Below, one piece after another: positions 1 to 8,515 of a stretch of DNA of 36,645 nucleotides. Every line of letters begins with the position of its first letter. Within the stretch, counting starts at the first letter, position 1. The notes beneath the pieces were generated by a model. That model searched no databases and was not told where the DNA came from. It worked only from the letters and a program-made list of their open reading frames with translations. The DNA is from an uncultured Saccharospirillaceae bacterium (GTDB lineage Bacteria > Pseudomonadota > Gammaproteobacteria > Pseudomonadales > Natronospirillaceae): contig CAJXZL010000023.1 in NCBI GenBank assembly GCA_913063165.1, forward strand, positions 1 through 36,645, written 5' to 3'. A program made the translations under genes and the position numbers.

Positions 1-34
1 TAACCAGGACTCAGTCCCGATCAGCGAGGCGCGC

Positions 35-62
35 ATTCTACAGAACGCTGCGTCCCTGTCAA
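35..62 (-). promoter_or_regulatory. Promoter P2 of a leftward stable-RNA (probably rRNA) operon
   Basis: On the minus strand a perfect -35 (TTGACA, 62-57) is followed by a 16-bp spacer and TAGAAT (40-35). A GC-rich discriminator (GCGCGCC) follows and an AT-rich stretch lies upstream (63-95), like an UP element. This is the classic architecture of a growth-rate and stringently controlled rRNA or tRNA promoter. It points out of the window's left edge, so the RNA gene itself is not visible. The tyrS/M23 neighbourhood matches Pseudomonas, where 16S rRNA follows tyrS/tyrZ, so an rrn operon is the best guess. Confidence 0.8.
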
Positions 63-165
63 CTACTTTCTGAAGATATTTTCTATGTTTTTCAAACACT
101 TAGATATCTTGTTCGGGTTCCGAAAAACCCTTCGTAATCGCCCCGCCTCAACAGCAGGGAGGCGC

Positions 166-193
166 ATTCTAAGCATTTACACGGCTGTGTCAA
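166..193 (-). promoter_or_regulatory. Promoter P1 of the same leftward stable-RNA operon
   Basis: This is a second promoter with the same build: TTGACA (193-188), 16-bp spacer, TAGAAT (171-166), then a GC-rich discriminator. It lies exactly 131 bp upstream of the other one, giving a tandem pair as in many rRNA operons. Its -35 begins only about 10 bp from the tyrS stop codon and no intrinsic terminator separates the two, so tyrS transcripts may read into the operon. Confidence 0.8.
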
Positions 194-202
194 CGCCTTT
201 TT

Positions 203-1399
203 CTACTTCAGCGTAACTTTTACAATCTTTTTCTTGCCTGCCTGTATCAAATACGCACCTGCACCCAATTTCAAAGACGGCGCAATCACGTCCCAATCCA
301 CTTTTACCCGACCATTCTTTAACAAGTCTCTGGCCTGCGCGCTGTTCGTTGCCAAACCCGCTTGGTTTAAGATGGCTGCAATCGGCAATTCAGGCTGACC
401 GTCTAGTGACAGCGTGACTGAAGGCGTATCGACTGGCACTTCACCTTCTTTAATAATGTTGCCCGCACCGCGGTGGGCATTTTCAGCGGCGTCTTCGCCG
501 TGGAAACGACCCACTAGCTCTTTGGCCAACTCGATTTTTACATCACGCGGGTTCTTACCATCGGCAACAGCTTGCTTCAAACCGTCTATATCAGCAATGG
601 ATCGGAAAGACAGCAATTCGAAATACCGCCAAATCAGACTGTCAGGCATGGATACAATCTTGTTATACATCTCACCAGGAGCATCGGTGATACCGATATA
701 GTTGCCCAAAGACTTGGACATCTTCTTTTCACCGTCCAAACCCTCTAGCAAAGGCAATGTAATCACTACCTGAGGTGTTTGGTTATAATGCTTCTGCAAT
801 TCGCGCCCAACCAGCAGGTTAAACTTTTGGTCTGTACCGCCCAGTTCGATGTCAGCTTCTAATGCGACCGAATCATACCCCTGCACTAAAGGATACAAGA
901 ATTCGTGGATTGCGATGGACTGGCCATTGCGGTAACGGTTTTTAAAATCTTCGCGTTCAAGCATACGGGCCACATTGTGCTGGGCAGCCAATTGGATCAT
1001 TCCCGCGGCTCCTAACTGATTCATCCACTCAGAGTTGAATCGCACAACGGTCTTTTCCGGATCCAGTATCTTAAATACCTGCTCTTTATAGGTCGCCGCG
1101 TTTTCTAAAATCTGTTCTGGTGTTAATGGCGGACGCGTCACACTCTTACCCGTTGGATCACCAATCAGCCCGGTAAAGTCACCAATCAAAAAGATAACCT
1201 CATGCCCCAACTCTTGGAACTGGCGCATCTTGTTGATGAGTACGGTATGACCTAAGTGCAAATCAGGTGCTGTGGGATCAAAGCCAACCTTTACTTTCAA
1301 GCGCTTGCCAGAAGCGATTTTTTTAATTAGCTCATCTTCGAGCAATATTTCTTCCGTGCCTCGTTTGATAATGGCAAGAGTTTCAGTATGATGCGGCAT
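203..1399 (-). CDS. tyrS: Tyrosyl-tRNA synthetase
   Basis: Class I aminoacyl-tRNA synthetase that charges tRNA-Tyr in the cytoplasm. The 398-residue protein has the HIGH-like motif HLGH at residues 48-51 and KMSKS at 226-230. The C-terminal ~60 residues form an S4-type RNA-binding domain ending in a Lys-rich tail. Length and motifs fit the longer TyrZ/TyrS-2 subtype (about 400 residues) found in Pseudomonas. The ATG at 1399 has a TGGA ribosome site about 7 nt upstream. The gene is monocistronic on the minus strand, divergent from the M23 peptidase gene, and its stop abuts the leftward stable-RNA promoters, an arrangement also seen in Pseudomonas. Confidence 0.97.
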   Translation of the reverse strand: MPHHTETLAIIKRGTEEILLEDELIKKIASGKRLKVKVGFDPTAPDLHLGHTVLINKMRQFQELGHEVIFLIGDFTGLIGDPTGKSVTRPPLTPEQILENAATYKEQVFKILDPEKTVVRFNSEWMNQLGAAGMIQLAAQHNVARMLEREDFKNRYRNGQSIAIHEFLYPLVQGYDSVALEADIELGGTDQKFNLLVGRELQKHYNQTPQVVITLPLLEGLDGEKKMSKSLGNYIGITDAPGEMYNKIVSMPDSLIWRYFELLSFRSIADIDGLKQAVADGKNPRDVKIELAKELVGRFHGEDAAENAHRGAGNIIKEGEVPVDTPSVTLSLDGQPELPIAAILNQAGLATNSAQARDLLKNGRVKVDWDVIAPSLKLGAGAYLIQAGKKKIVKVTLK

Positions 1400-1443
1400 G
1401 TAGTTTCCAGACCCTTATGGTTTGAGTAATTATCAGGCGCGGA

Positions 1444-1452
1444 ATTATAACA
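1444..1452 (-). promoter_or_regulatory. tyrS promoter (extended -10)
   Basis: The minus strand reads TGTTATAAT, a perfect extended -10 element (TGn plus TATAAT), with a GC-rich stretch after it. No good -35 lies at 16-18 bp, as is common for extended -10 promoters. Transcription would start near 1437, giving a leader of about 38 nt before the tyrS ATG. Confidence 0.6.
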
Positions 1453-1536
1453 GTTTCAACGCAGTATTCGAGTACCGATTTATAGTCACAAAGGTTTTGA
1501 TCTACTCACATCTTTGAACATTATGAGAACTTCAAT

Positions 1537-2802
1537 TTGTCATTTTTGAAAACACTTCCCGGCGTCCACCTCATAGGTCTAGGTGCACTACTAGCTGTTA
1601 TCGTGGCTGCTGTTAATTGGACAACACCTGAGAAGCTGATTTCAGTCGATATCGAATTACCTGAAATTGAAGCGGTGGTTGCCGATGTTCCGCAAAATCA
1701 GATATTAACTACCGCATATACCATTGTGTCTGGCGACAGCTTGTCAGCTATTTTTGACCAAGCCGACATTGCCGCCAAGGTGATGTTTGACGTCATTGCC
1801 AACAGTGAGCATGAACAATTACTTCGGGCGATTTTGCCGGGTGAAACCATTGAGTTTGAACAGGACGCTGACGGCAAGTTAATGGCGCTCAACTACGTCA
1901 AGTCACTTCAGCTGACAGAACGGTTTGAACTCATTGACGGCGCCTTTGTACACCAGCACCTTGTCCGCAACCCGGAATTTAGAACCCAATTTAGCCAAGG
2001 CACCATTGAGTCTTCCCTGTTTTTAGCCGGTCAAAAGGCAGGCATGTCTGATGCACTAACGATGCAACTGGCGCAGCTGTTTGGATGGGATATCGATTTT
2101 GCCTTAGATATCAGAAAGAGCGACAGCTTTAGTCTGATCTATCAGAAGAAAGTGCTCGATGGCAAATCCATTGGTGATGGCGCCATATTGGCTGCAAAAT
2201 TCACCAACAATGGCAACACCTATTCGGCAACGCGCTTTACCGATAGTGATGGCAAAACCGATTATTACGATGCTGATGGCAAGTCAATGCGTAAAGCATT
2301 TTTGAGAACGCCAGTAGAATTTGCGCGTATCAGCTCTCACTTTAGCATTGGCCGAAAGCACCCCATCTTGAACACCATTCGCAACCACAAGGGAACAGAC
2401 TATGCCGCACCTCGCGGAACGCCTGTCCGTGCAGCCGGGGACGGTAAAGTGGTATTTGCTGGTACAAAAGGCGGCTATGGCACAACCTTGGTCATTCAGC
2501 ATGGTCAACGCTATTCAACCCTCTACGCGCATCTCAACGCCTTTAATAAATCCATAAAGGTCGGGAAACTGGTAAAACAGGGGCAAATAGTCGCTTACAT
2601 TGGCAGCACTGGATTGGCCACAGGTCCGCATTTGCATTATGAATTTCAGGTCAACGGTGTTCAGGTAAACCCTGTCACGGTTACCTTGCCAAGCGCACAG
2701 CCTATTAAGAAGTCAGATCTTGCCGATTATATGGCCCACCAAGCCAATATGGCGGGACAGCTGGAAAACTTTGAACGATTTGGTTTCGCACCTGCCGAAT
2801 AG
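1537..2802 (+). CDS. Cell-wall M23 metallopeptidase with OapA/LysM-like domain
   Basis: Envelope peptidase of the M23 (LytM) family, expected to cut peptidoglycan cross-bridges or act as an amidase activator. An N-terminal hydrophobic anchor (about residues 8-28) is followed by a LysM/OapA-like region (about 55-95) and a C-terminal M23 domain. Zinc ligands are visible: H284 and D288 in HKGTD, and H365/H367 in HLHY. The 421-residue length fits the family (MepM-like). The likely start is TTG at 1537, with GAGAA 7 nt upstream; the ATG at 1523 is in another frame and stops at once. It is divergent from tyrS, as is PA0667 in P. aeruginosa. The exact bond cleaved cannot be read from sequence. Confidence 0.9.
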   Translation: MSFLKTLPGVHLIGLGALLAVIVAAVNWTTPEKLISVDIELPEIEAVVADVPQNQILTTAYTIVSGDSLSAIFDQADIAAKVMFDVIANSEHEQLLRAILPGETIEFEQDADGKLMALNYVKSLQLTERFELIDGAFVHQHLVRNPEFRTQFSQGTIESSLFLAGQKAGMSDALTMQLAQLFGWDIDFALDIRKSDSFSLIYQKKVLDGKSIGDGAILAAKFTNNGNTYSATRFTDSDGKTDYYDADGKSMRKAFLRTPVEFARISSHFSIGRKHPILNTIRNHKGTDYAAPRGTPVRAAGDGKVVFAGTKGGYGTTLVIQHGQRYSTLYAHLNAFNKSIKVGKLVKQGQIVAYIGSTGLATGPHLHYEFQVNGVQVNPVTVTLPSAQPIKKSDLADYMAHQANMAGQLENFERFGFAPAE

Positions 2803-2803
2803 T

Positions 2804-2827
2804 CGCTAGGGCTATACGCGCCTAGCG
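2804..2827. terminator. Hairpin between convergent genes (possible bidirectional terminator)
   Basis: A perfect 7-bp inverted repeat (CGCTAGG / CCTAGCG) with a 10-nt loop sits directly after the M23 peptidase stop and overlaps the last codons of the convergent parvulin gene. There is no T-tract on either side, so it would be a weak intrinsic terminator or a 3'-end stabiliser. Confidence 0.4.
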
Positions 2828-3100
2828 TCGATAAATCGTTTCTATCAAGTGAAAACCAAACTGGGTCTTAATGGGACCATGGACCGTTAGCAACGGCTGT
2901 TTGAAGACCACCTGATCAAAGGCCTTCACCATTTGCCCCGGTTTAAACTCGCCAAGGTCACCGCCCTTTTTTCCTGAAGGACAGGTGGAATGCTTCTTTG
3001 CTAGCTGACCGAAATCACCCCCCTTTGCTAATAAGGCTTTTATCGTCTCAGCCTCTGCTTTGGTTTTTACTAAAATGTGTCTTGCGCACGCTGTTGCCAC
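2822..3100 (-). CDS. ppiC: Parvulin-type peptidyl-prolyl cis-trans isomerase PpiC
   Basis: Single-domain parvulin that isomerises Xaa-Pro bonds. The protein has no signal peptide, so it is cytoplasmic. It shows the family signatures ARHILVKT near the N-terminus, GGDFGQLAKKHSTCPS in the middle, GGDLGEF, and FGFHLIE near the C-terminus. An ATG at 3133 is possible, but the better start is GTG at 3100. It has AGGAG at 3112-3108 with 7-nt spacing, begins VATACARHILV, and gives 92 residues, the usual length of stand-alone PpiC. It is convergent with the M23 gene and divergent from the aldo/keto reductase. Confidence 0.9.
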   Translation of the reverse strand: MATACARHILVKTKAEAETIKALLAKGGDFGQLAKKHSTCPSGKKGGDLGEFKPGQMVKAFDQVVFKQPLLTVHGPIKTQFGFHLIETIYRR

Positions 3101-3330
3101 GTCATTGCTCCTATTGTCTATCCATCCGCTCATCGAGTCGTTATATCACAGCCTTTGCGCCCACACTATTGCCGCCTGAGGCTGGCATCCCGTTCACCTG
3201 AGGACACGACAGGTTGAAAAGCCTTGTTCTATGTCACAAGACTTTACCACAGCGAGCATCGTCTGGCTTTTTTGGTCTATTCTGTGGACAAGCGAAACAA
3301 CAAATGCAGTCACTCAGGGAAAACAATGGG

Positions 3331-4320
3331 ATGCAGAATCGTATTCTAGGAAAGTCGCGCATAGCAGTGTCAGAAATTGGATTGGGTTGTTGGCAATTTG
3401 GCGGCGATTTCGGTCCCGTATCTACAAACACGGTCAACGACATTTTGGACCATGCGGTTGCACAGGGTATTACCTTATGGGACACCGCTGATGTGTACGG
3501 TGACGGCCGCAGCGAATGGCTTATCGGTCGCTTCATCAAAAACTTGGCTTCGGATAAAGTACTACCCACCATTATTACCAAGGTAGGCCGACGCCCCGAG
3601 CTTTACCCCAATGGTTATGACAAGGTGACATTGCACCGACACATTTCTGACTCCATCAACAGGCTCGGTGTAGAACAGCTAGACCTCGTGCAACTCCATT
3701 GCATTCCGCGTTCGGTTTTAGAGGATGGTGAGATTTTTCATTGGTTAGAATCCTTTCAGCGCGCAGGCTTGATCAAAAATTTTGGCGCCAGCGTTGAAAC
3801 GGTTGACGAAGGCATGCTGTGCCTCGCACAACCCAACCTTGCCTCGCTGCAAATCATTTTCAACCTGTTCCGGCAAGCGCCAGCGTTAGAACTGCTACCA
3901 GCTGCACAAGCAACCAACGTGGGTGTCATTGTCAGATTGCCGTTGGCCAGCGGATTGCTCACCGGGAAATTCAAACCCGAAACGGCCTTTGCAGAAACAG
4001 ATCATCGACATTACAACCGCGATGGCGACGCTTTTCATGTTGGGGAGACATTCTCAGGACTGCCCTTTGGTAAGGGACTGGAATTGGTCGAGGCGCTTCA
4101 GGGCCTTTTACCCAAAAACGCGACATTAACCGACATTGCCTTACGCTGGATACTAGATCACCCTGCCGTCAGCACGGTTATTACCGGGGTTTCTAAGCCA
4201 GAACAAATCGCAGCCAATGCGCGCACTAGCCTGGCTCCGCCCCTATCTACAGAACTCCACAATGCGCTGACCACTTTCTACAGCAGCCAGGTACAACAGC
4301 ATATTCGAGGTGCAATGTAA
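3331..4320 (+). CDS. Aldo/keto reductase
   Basis: NAD(P)H-dependent oxidoreductase of the AKR superfamily, a TIM barrel; the substrate is unknown. Visible signatures are GLGCWQFGG near the N-terminus, DTADVYGDGRSE carrying the catalytic Asp and Tyr, TKVGR with the catalytic Lys, and the phosphate-binding tail region with PLASGLLTGKF and STVITGVSKPEQIAAN. The frame is open back to a TTG at 3214, but homology starts at MQNRILGKSRIAVSEIG. I therefore choose ATG 3331, giving 329 residues, the usual length, with AGGGA about 10 nt upstream. It is convergent with erpA with only 7 bp between, and takes the place of anmK in the Pseudomonas gene order. Confidence 0.88.
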   Translation: MQNRILGKSRIAVSEIGLGCWQFGGDFGPVSTNTVNDILDHAVAQGITLWDTADVYGDGRSEWLIGRFIKNLASDKVLPTIITKVGRRPELYPNGYDKVTLHRHISDSINRLGVEQLDLVQLHCIPRSVLEDGEIFHWLESFQRAGLIKNFGASVETVDEGMLCLAQPNLASLQIIFNLFRQAPALELLPAAQATNVGVIVRLPLASGLLTGKFKPETAFAETDHRHYNRDGDAFHVGETFSGLPFGKGLELVEALQGLLPKNATLTDIALRWILDHPAVSTVITGVSKPEQIAANARTSLAPPLSTELHNALTTFYSSQVQQHIRGAM

Positions 4321-4327
4321 GCGGGGG

Positions 4328-4675
4328 TTATACCGAAAATGACGCACCGCAGCCGCACGTACTGGAGGCCAACGGGTTGTTTATGACAAACCGGGCGCCT
4401 TCAAGACCTTCAACATAGTCGATGGTCGAGCCCGTGAGATATTGGAGGCTAAGCGGGTCAATCAGAATGGTGGCGTGGCCACTTTTTATTTGGGTGTCGT
4501 CTTCAGCAACATCAGTTTCGAATGAAAATCCGTATTGAAATCCTGCGCAACCGCCACCCGTCACATAGACCCGTAATTTTAGCGCTTCATTGCCTTCTTC
4601 AGCCCCCAACGCAATAATTTTGCTCACTGCATTGGATGACACAAACACGGGGTCTACTACATTTACAACAGACAT
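4328..4675 (-). CDS. erpA: Iron-sulfur cluster insertion protein ErpA
   Basis: A-type carrier that hands Fe-S clusters to apo-enzymes, notably in isoprenoid synthesis and respiration. The 115-residue length is typical. The three conserved cluster-binding cysteines are C43 (in [11 protein letters not shown]), C107 and C109 (in STCGCGASF). The ATG at 4675 follows AAGGA at suitable spacing. It lies downstream of the bactofilin gene on the same strand with a 55-bp gap, matching the order DUF6776 - bactofilin - erpA of Pseudomonas. The IscA/SufA families are alternatives, but the N-terminus and context favour ErpA. Confidence 0.93.
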   Translation of the reverse strand: MSVVNVVDPVFVSSNAVSKIIALGAEEGNEALKLRVYVTGGGCAGFQYGFSFETDVAEDDTQIKSGHATILIDPLSLQYLTGSTIDYVEGLEGARFVINNPLASSTCGCGASFSV

Positions 4676-4730
4676 GATGTCCTTACCTATAAAACAAGAA
4701 CATCATTATGACAATAACCTAGTTATTTGG

Positions 4731-5156
4731 TCAAGATTTGTCCTCAGCAACTGTTGTTGCTGCTGTATCTTTACCGCCAAAAAGTGTCTTTTTACCCTTT
4801 TGCTCAGGCTGATGAACCAAATTACCATTGACCTGTGCGCCTAGCACCATTTCCATCATGGTGTAATAGAGGTTACCGTTGATGACTGCTTTCTGCGCCA
4901 ATTCAACATGAGAGGTCGCATGCACATCACCCTCGACAGCCCCATTGATAATGACCCGCGGCACTGAAATTGATCCTTCAACCCGGCCTTTCTCACTGAT
5001 TCTGACGACCGCTGCACTGTTGTCTGCTGCCACAATATTGCCCTTTACAATACCGTCGATATGCAAACCGCCTGACACCTTAATGTCACCTATAATTTCT
5101 ACACTGGCTGACAAAATCGTATCGTAATGTCCTGATGACTTGTTATTGCCCAACAT
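4731..5156 (-). CDS. Bactofilin (polymer-forming cytoskeletal protein)
   Basis: A 141-residue bactofilin, a right-handed beta-helix that polymerises without nucleotide and scaffolds envelope or polarity factors. The central part is a run of short glycine-rich beta repeats (for example VSGGLHIDGIVKGNI and INGAVEGDVHATSHVEL). Short polar tails flank it, with the C-terminal one Lys-rich. Its ATG lies 14 nt inside the 3' end of the upstream DUF6776 gene, implying translational coupling. That membrane coiled-coil protein is a plausible anchor or partner. The same pair precedes erpA in Pseudomonas. Confidence 0.9.
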   Translation of the reverse strand: MLGNNKSSGHYDTILSASVEIIGDIKVSGGLHIDGIVKGNIVAADNSAAVVRISEKGRVEGSISVPRVIINGAVEGDVHATSHVELAQKAVINGNLYYTMMEMVLGAQVNGNLVHQPEQKGKKTLFGGKDTAATTVAEDKS

Positions 5157-5895
5157 TGGTGTCCCCTGTGTTCCAAGTAAAATATCGTTCCACTCTGGCT
5201 GAGCCAGAACCTGATGTTTGTGCGACTACATAAATTTGTTCCGGTGTGAATCCTTCAGGTAATACGATCTCGCCTGTCACATCCTGGAAATAACGGTACC
5301 GAAACCTGATGTCTGTATTCTCTATTTGTTCCGACACGTCATTTAACAACAACGCCTTTTTCTCACCCGCTTGTTCACCAATGATGGTGACACCGGCAAA
5401 GCCTTGAATAAAGTTTTTATTGTCCCCTACCTGAGTGAGCATCAACTTAAATCGGGTTCGGAGCGGATTAGAGGTAGGCGTGATACTGAAGTCTTGAATG
5501 GTAACCCCGCCCACGGTCAACGCCGGGGACATAATGCCTCTGTACAGCGCGTTCTCTTCTTCTAGCGCTGCAACTTGATCCTGCAAATCGACGACCAGTT
5601 GCCGCGTGCCTTCAGTGGCTTGACGATCGACGTCCGATCCGCGCTCTAACGTTGCAATGAGCAAGGATGCTTCGTCTAAACGTTCGGACTTCTCCTGGTA
5701 TTGCTGGGTTACTTCAGCCAAAACCGACTCGGCCTTGTCACGCAGCATCAATCCTTCTGATACGCCATACCAGTAGCCAACTGCTCCGGAAAGCCCAATC
5801 AACAGCAATGCCACCACAGTTCTTGTGAACCGGACGTAGGGACGATGTGGAACAACAATTAACCGCTGTTGTTTACTGCCCTTCACTCTTGCCAT
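5143..5895 (-). CDS. DUF6776 family membrane-anchored coiled-coil protein
   Basis: Conserved hypothetical protein of about 250 residues. A basic N-terminus (MARVKGSKQQR) precedes one membrane helix (about residues 26-46). A coiled-coil rich in Glu, Gln and Leu follows (about 60-110), then a beta-rich C-terminal domain, likely periplasmic. The frame also has an ATG at 5934, but the MARVKG start at 5895 has AGGTAGG about 9 nt upstream and fits homologues as I recall them. It overlaps the bactofilin start by 14 nt. The function is unknown; context suggests it anchors or regulates the bactofilin filament. Confidence 0.8.
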   Translation of the reverse strand: MARVKGSKQQRLIVVPHRPYVRFTRTVVALLLIGLSGAVGYWYGVSEGLMLRDKAESVLAEVTQQYQEKSERLDEASLLIATLERGSDVDRQATEGTRQLVVDLQDQVAALEEENALYRGIMSPALTVGGVTIQDFSITPTSNPLRTRFKLMLTQVGDNKNFIQGFAGVTIIGEQAGEKKALLLNDVSEQIENTDIRFRYRYFQDVTGEIVLPEGFTPEQIYVVAQTSGSGSARVERYFTWNTGDTNVGQ

Positions 5896-6024
5896 GTCTT
5901 CATGCCTACCTATGTTTAAATTTTCGCAGAGCATATAGAACTGCCTGCCTGTGACTCAAGCGATAATGTCAATTAATCTGTATATTTGCTAGAACTACCT
6001 AGCAAGTCATAAAATTGACGGCTA

Positions 6025-7830
6025 ATGATCTCACGCATGCAAATATATGTTAGGATTTTTGTCTCATTTTACCAGAAATTAACGGCAGCGCTCATGAGCT
6101 TCTTAACACGGTTGGTTAATCCTGCGAACTATGTCAAGCAGCATACGGCCACACCTCAGCTCACACTCATCGGATTTCTCATTGGCCTTTCCACCGGTTT
6201 GTTTCTGCTCATGTTTAAATTGGCAGTCGACTATCCGCTTGAGTGGGCAATCGGCGGCAACGAAAACTTTGAGTCTCTAGCACCCCTCTCCCGATTTCTA
6301 TTGCCATTAGGCGGCAGCATCATTCTCGCAGTGATATGGGCTGGCATACCAAACTCATTGCGTGCCGTGGGCGTGCCACACGTGCTTGAAAAAATGCAAC
6401 ATTCAGGTGGGCGTCTGCCGGGTCACAACCTCATCACACAGTTTGTCGGGGGCAGTATCGCGCTGCTTTCAGGCCAGTCAGTTGGTCGTGAAGGCCCCGC
6501 AGTGCACTTGGGTGCAGGACTTGCCAGCGTGATAGGTCAGCGCCTCAACCTACCCAATAGCAGCATTCAAACATTGGTAGGCTGTGGCGTTGCCGGCGCC
6601 ATTGCCGCTTTTTTTAACACGCCATTGGCTGGTGTGCTATTCGCCATGGAAGTCATTTTGGTTGAATACAGTATTGCCAGTGCGGTTCCAATTATGGCCT
6701 CTGCTTTTGCTGCCTCACTACTGAGCCAAGGGTTGTGGGCAGGTGACGTTAGCTTCGAAAACTCGGGCGCAGAATTGTCTTCGCTGTTAGAGATTCCCTA
6801 CTTGATCACCTTAGGGCTGGTGGTAGGCACCGCAGCCGCACTGTTTAATGCCATGATTCGATTTGGGCTGCGCTTTCGCCATTGGTCTGTCTATATCCGC
6901 TTTCCATTGGCTGGTTTAATCACCGGTAGCGTCGCCTTTGCCATCCCAGAAGTCATGGGCACAGGTTACGATACCATCGCCCTTATATTGGAAGGCCATT
7001 ACGGTATTTTCATTTTATTGCTGATCTTCTTTGCCAAACTCATGGTCACAGCATCAGCCATTGGGCTTGGCATTCCTGCTGGCCTCATCGGTCCAACCTT
7101 GGTCATTGGCAGCACAATAGGCGGCCTTGCAGCCTTATTGCTTCTGTCGCTGGATACTGGCAGTACAACGCCGACCTCTTTATATGTATTGATGGGCACC
7201 AGCGCCATGATGAGTGCGGTTTTACAGGCACCTATGGCTGCGTTAATGACCGTGTTGGAATTCTCATCTAACACCAACATTCTGTTTCCCGCCATGCTGA
7301 CGATTATTGTTGCCAATTTGACGTGCCGGTCTTTATTCAAACAGCCTTCTATCTTCACCAGCATCCTTCAAGCCCAAGGCCTTTCAATGGCCAGCACACC
7401 GGTATCGCGCGCCATGCGCAGTGTGAGTGCTACAGAATATGGCATTGAGCCTGAAGCGGTATTGTCTGGCACGCAATCATTGGATCGTGTAGAAAAAGCG
7501 CTAGAACGGGTTGATTATCTAACCATTACTTCGCACCAGCGGTACTATGCATTGCCCAAGGCAAAAGCCATGCACCGTCTTGAGCAAGAGCGCAGTAAAA
7601 TTGTCGAAAACGAGGATATTACCGTCGCAGAAATTGATCTAAATCCCTGGGTGGCAGATCACCATGAACTAATATGGATGCCACTACATGCGACGTTGGA
7701 TCAGGTGTTACGACAGCTACAGGGAAAAAACATCGGTGGTGTGCGCTTATCTGAAAGGCAAGACCAGCACCCACGCGTTATTTTACCGCGCGAGCATGTT
7801 TTAGAATTTTTGGGAAAAATTGGAGGATAG
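6025..7830 (+). CDS. ClC-family chloride channel/transporter with C-terminal soluble domain
   Basis: A 601-residue integral membrane ClC protein. The N-terminal ~430 residues hold the helices of the ClC fold. The gating glutamate is present in SVGREGPAVHLGA, and GIPAGLIGPTL matches the anion-binding GxFxP region. Two changes stand out. The GSGIP-type motif reads AVGVP, with Val at the usual Ser. The internal proton-pathway glutamate of antiporters (the second E of IIEE in E. coli ClcA) is Val here (AMEVILVEY), as in true ClC channels. The last ~140 residues form a degenerate CBS-like soluble tail. The ATG at 6025 has a weak ribosome site; ATGs at 6037 and 6094 are alternatives. hemJ follows after 2 bp. 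Confidence 0.9.
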   Translation: MISRMQIYVRIFVSFYQKLTAALMSFLTRLVNPANYVKQHTATPQLTLIGFLIGLSTGLFLLMFKLAVDYPLEWAIGGNENFESLAPLSRFLLPLGGSIILAVIWAGIPNSLRAVGVPHVLEKMQHSGGRLPGHNLITQFVGGSIALLSGQSVGREGPAVHLGAGLASVIGQRLNLPNSSIQTLVGCGVAGAIAAFFNTPLAGVLFAMEVILVEYSIASAVPIMASAFAASLLSQGLWAGDVSFENSGAELSSLLEIPYLITLGLVVGTAAALFNAMIRFGLRFRHWSVYIRFPLAGLITGSVAFAIPEVMGTGYDTIALILEGHYGIFILLLIFFAKLMVTASAIGLGIPAGLIGPTLVIGSTIGGLAALLLLSLDTGSTTPTSLYVLMGTSAMMSAVLQAPMAALMTVLEFSSNTNILFPAMLTIIVANLTCRSLFKQPSIFTSILQAQGLSMASTPVSRAMRSVSATEYGIEPEAVLSGTQSLDRVEKALERVDYLTITSHQRYYALPKAKAMHRLEQERSKIVENEDITVAEIDLNPWVADHHELIWMPLHATLDQVLRQLQGKNIGGVRLSERQDQHPRVILPREHVLEFLGKIGG

Positions 7831-7832
7831 CC

Positions 7833-8285
7833 ATGCTGTCACTTGAATCGTACGACCTCTATAGAACCTTTAAGATGTTACACCTCATTGCCATGGTAAC
7901 GTGGTTTGCGGGTATATTTTATTTGCCCCGCCTGTTCGTCTACCATGCCATGAGCGACGATGATGTCAGCAACCAGCGCTTTAAGACCATGGAACGCAAG
8001 CTGTACCGCGGCATTATGGTACCCTCAGAAATCGCCATTGTGGTATTTGGCGGCGCCATGTTCCTGTTTCCATTTGCCGATGCGTTTCTGTCGATGGGCT
8101 GGTTACACTTTAAATTGTCACTTATTGCAATATTGATCGCCTATCAACACTATTGTGGGTATTTGATGAAGCAATTTGCGGTTGATGCCAATAAGCACAG
8201 CCATAAGTTCTATCGTTTTCTCAATGAAGTGCCTACCATTATTCTCTTGGTCATTATTTACCTCGCAGTTTTCAAGCCCTTCTAA
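7833..8285 (+). CDS. hemJ: Protoporphyrinogen IX oxidase HemJ
   Basis: A 150-residue inner-membrane protein of the UPF0093/HemJ family, which oxidises protoporphyrinogen IX to protoporphyrin IX in bacteria without HemY or HemG. It has four hydrophobic segments and the conserved MLHLIAMVTWFAG and LPRLFVYH motifs with the heme-linked histidines near the N-terminus. The ATG is preceded by GGAGG at ideal spacing inside the end of the ClC gene, so the two are co-transcribed. A strong terminator follows. Its neighbour hemL belongs to the same pathway at an earlier step. Confidence 0.9.
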   Translation: MLSLESYDLYRTFKMLHLIAMVTWFAGIFYLPRLFVYHAMSDDDVSNQRFKTMERKLYRGIMVPSEIAIVVFGGAMFLFPFADAFLSMGWLHFKLSLIAILIAYQHYCGYLMKQFAVDANKHSHKFYRFLNEVPTIILLVIIYLAVFKPF

Positions 8286-8293
8286 GACACCGA

Positions 8294-8325
8294 GAGCCAT
8301 GCAAGGCTGCATGGCTCAATTTTCT
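8294..8325 (+). terminator. Rho-independent terminator after hemJ
   Basis: A perfect 10-bp stem (GAGCCATGCA / TGCATGGCTC) with an AGGC loop is followed by AATTTTCT. It ends the ClC-hemJ transcript, so hemL needs its own promoter. Confidence 0.85.
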
Positions 8326-8419
8326 GCAAACAAATCGAGACACACAGGCACCACTGGTGTTTCAATTTGAGACAGAGAACCATTGTGTCAGTAAACAGAA
8401 CGGTTTGGGTCATGGTAAG

Positions 8420-8503
8420 ATGCGCGCACTTATTAACAGTTCATTGAAAGCAGGCCTATGCGCCGTGCTTTCCAATCAATATGAAGCCCCTAAAAAGGGA
8501 TGA
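8420..8503 (+). CDS. Possible 27-residue leader ORF before hemL
   Basis: A short frame begins at ATG 8420 (MRALINSSLK...) and its TGA ends exactly at the first base of the hemL ribosome site AAGGAG (8503-8508). That geometry would suit translational coupling. Its own ribosome site is weak (GGTAAG). A TAAGAT -10-like element at 8416-8421 overlaps its start, so the frame may instead be untranslated leader or promoter. I do not recognise the peptide. Confidence 0.25.
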   Translation: MRALINSSLKAGLCAVLSNQYEAPKKG

Positions 8504-8515
8504 AGGAGTTTGTCG

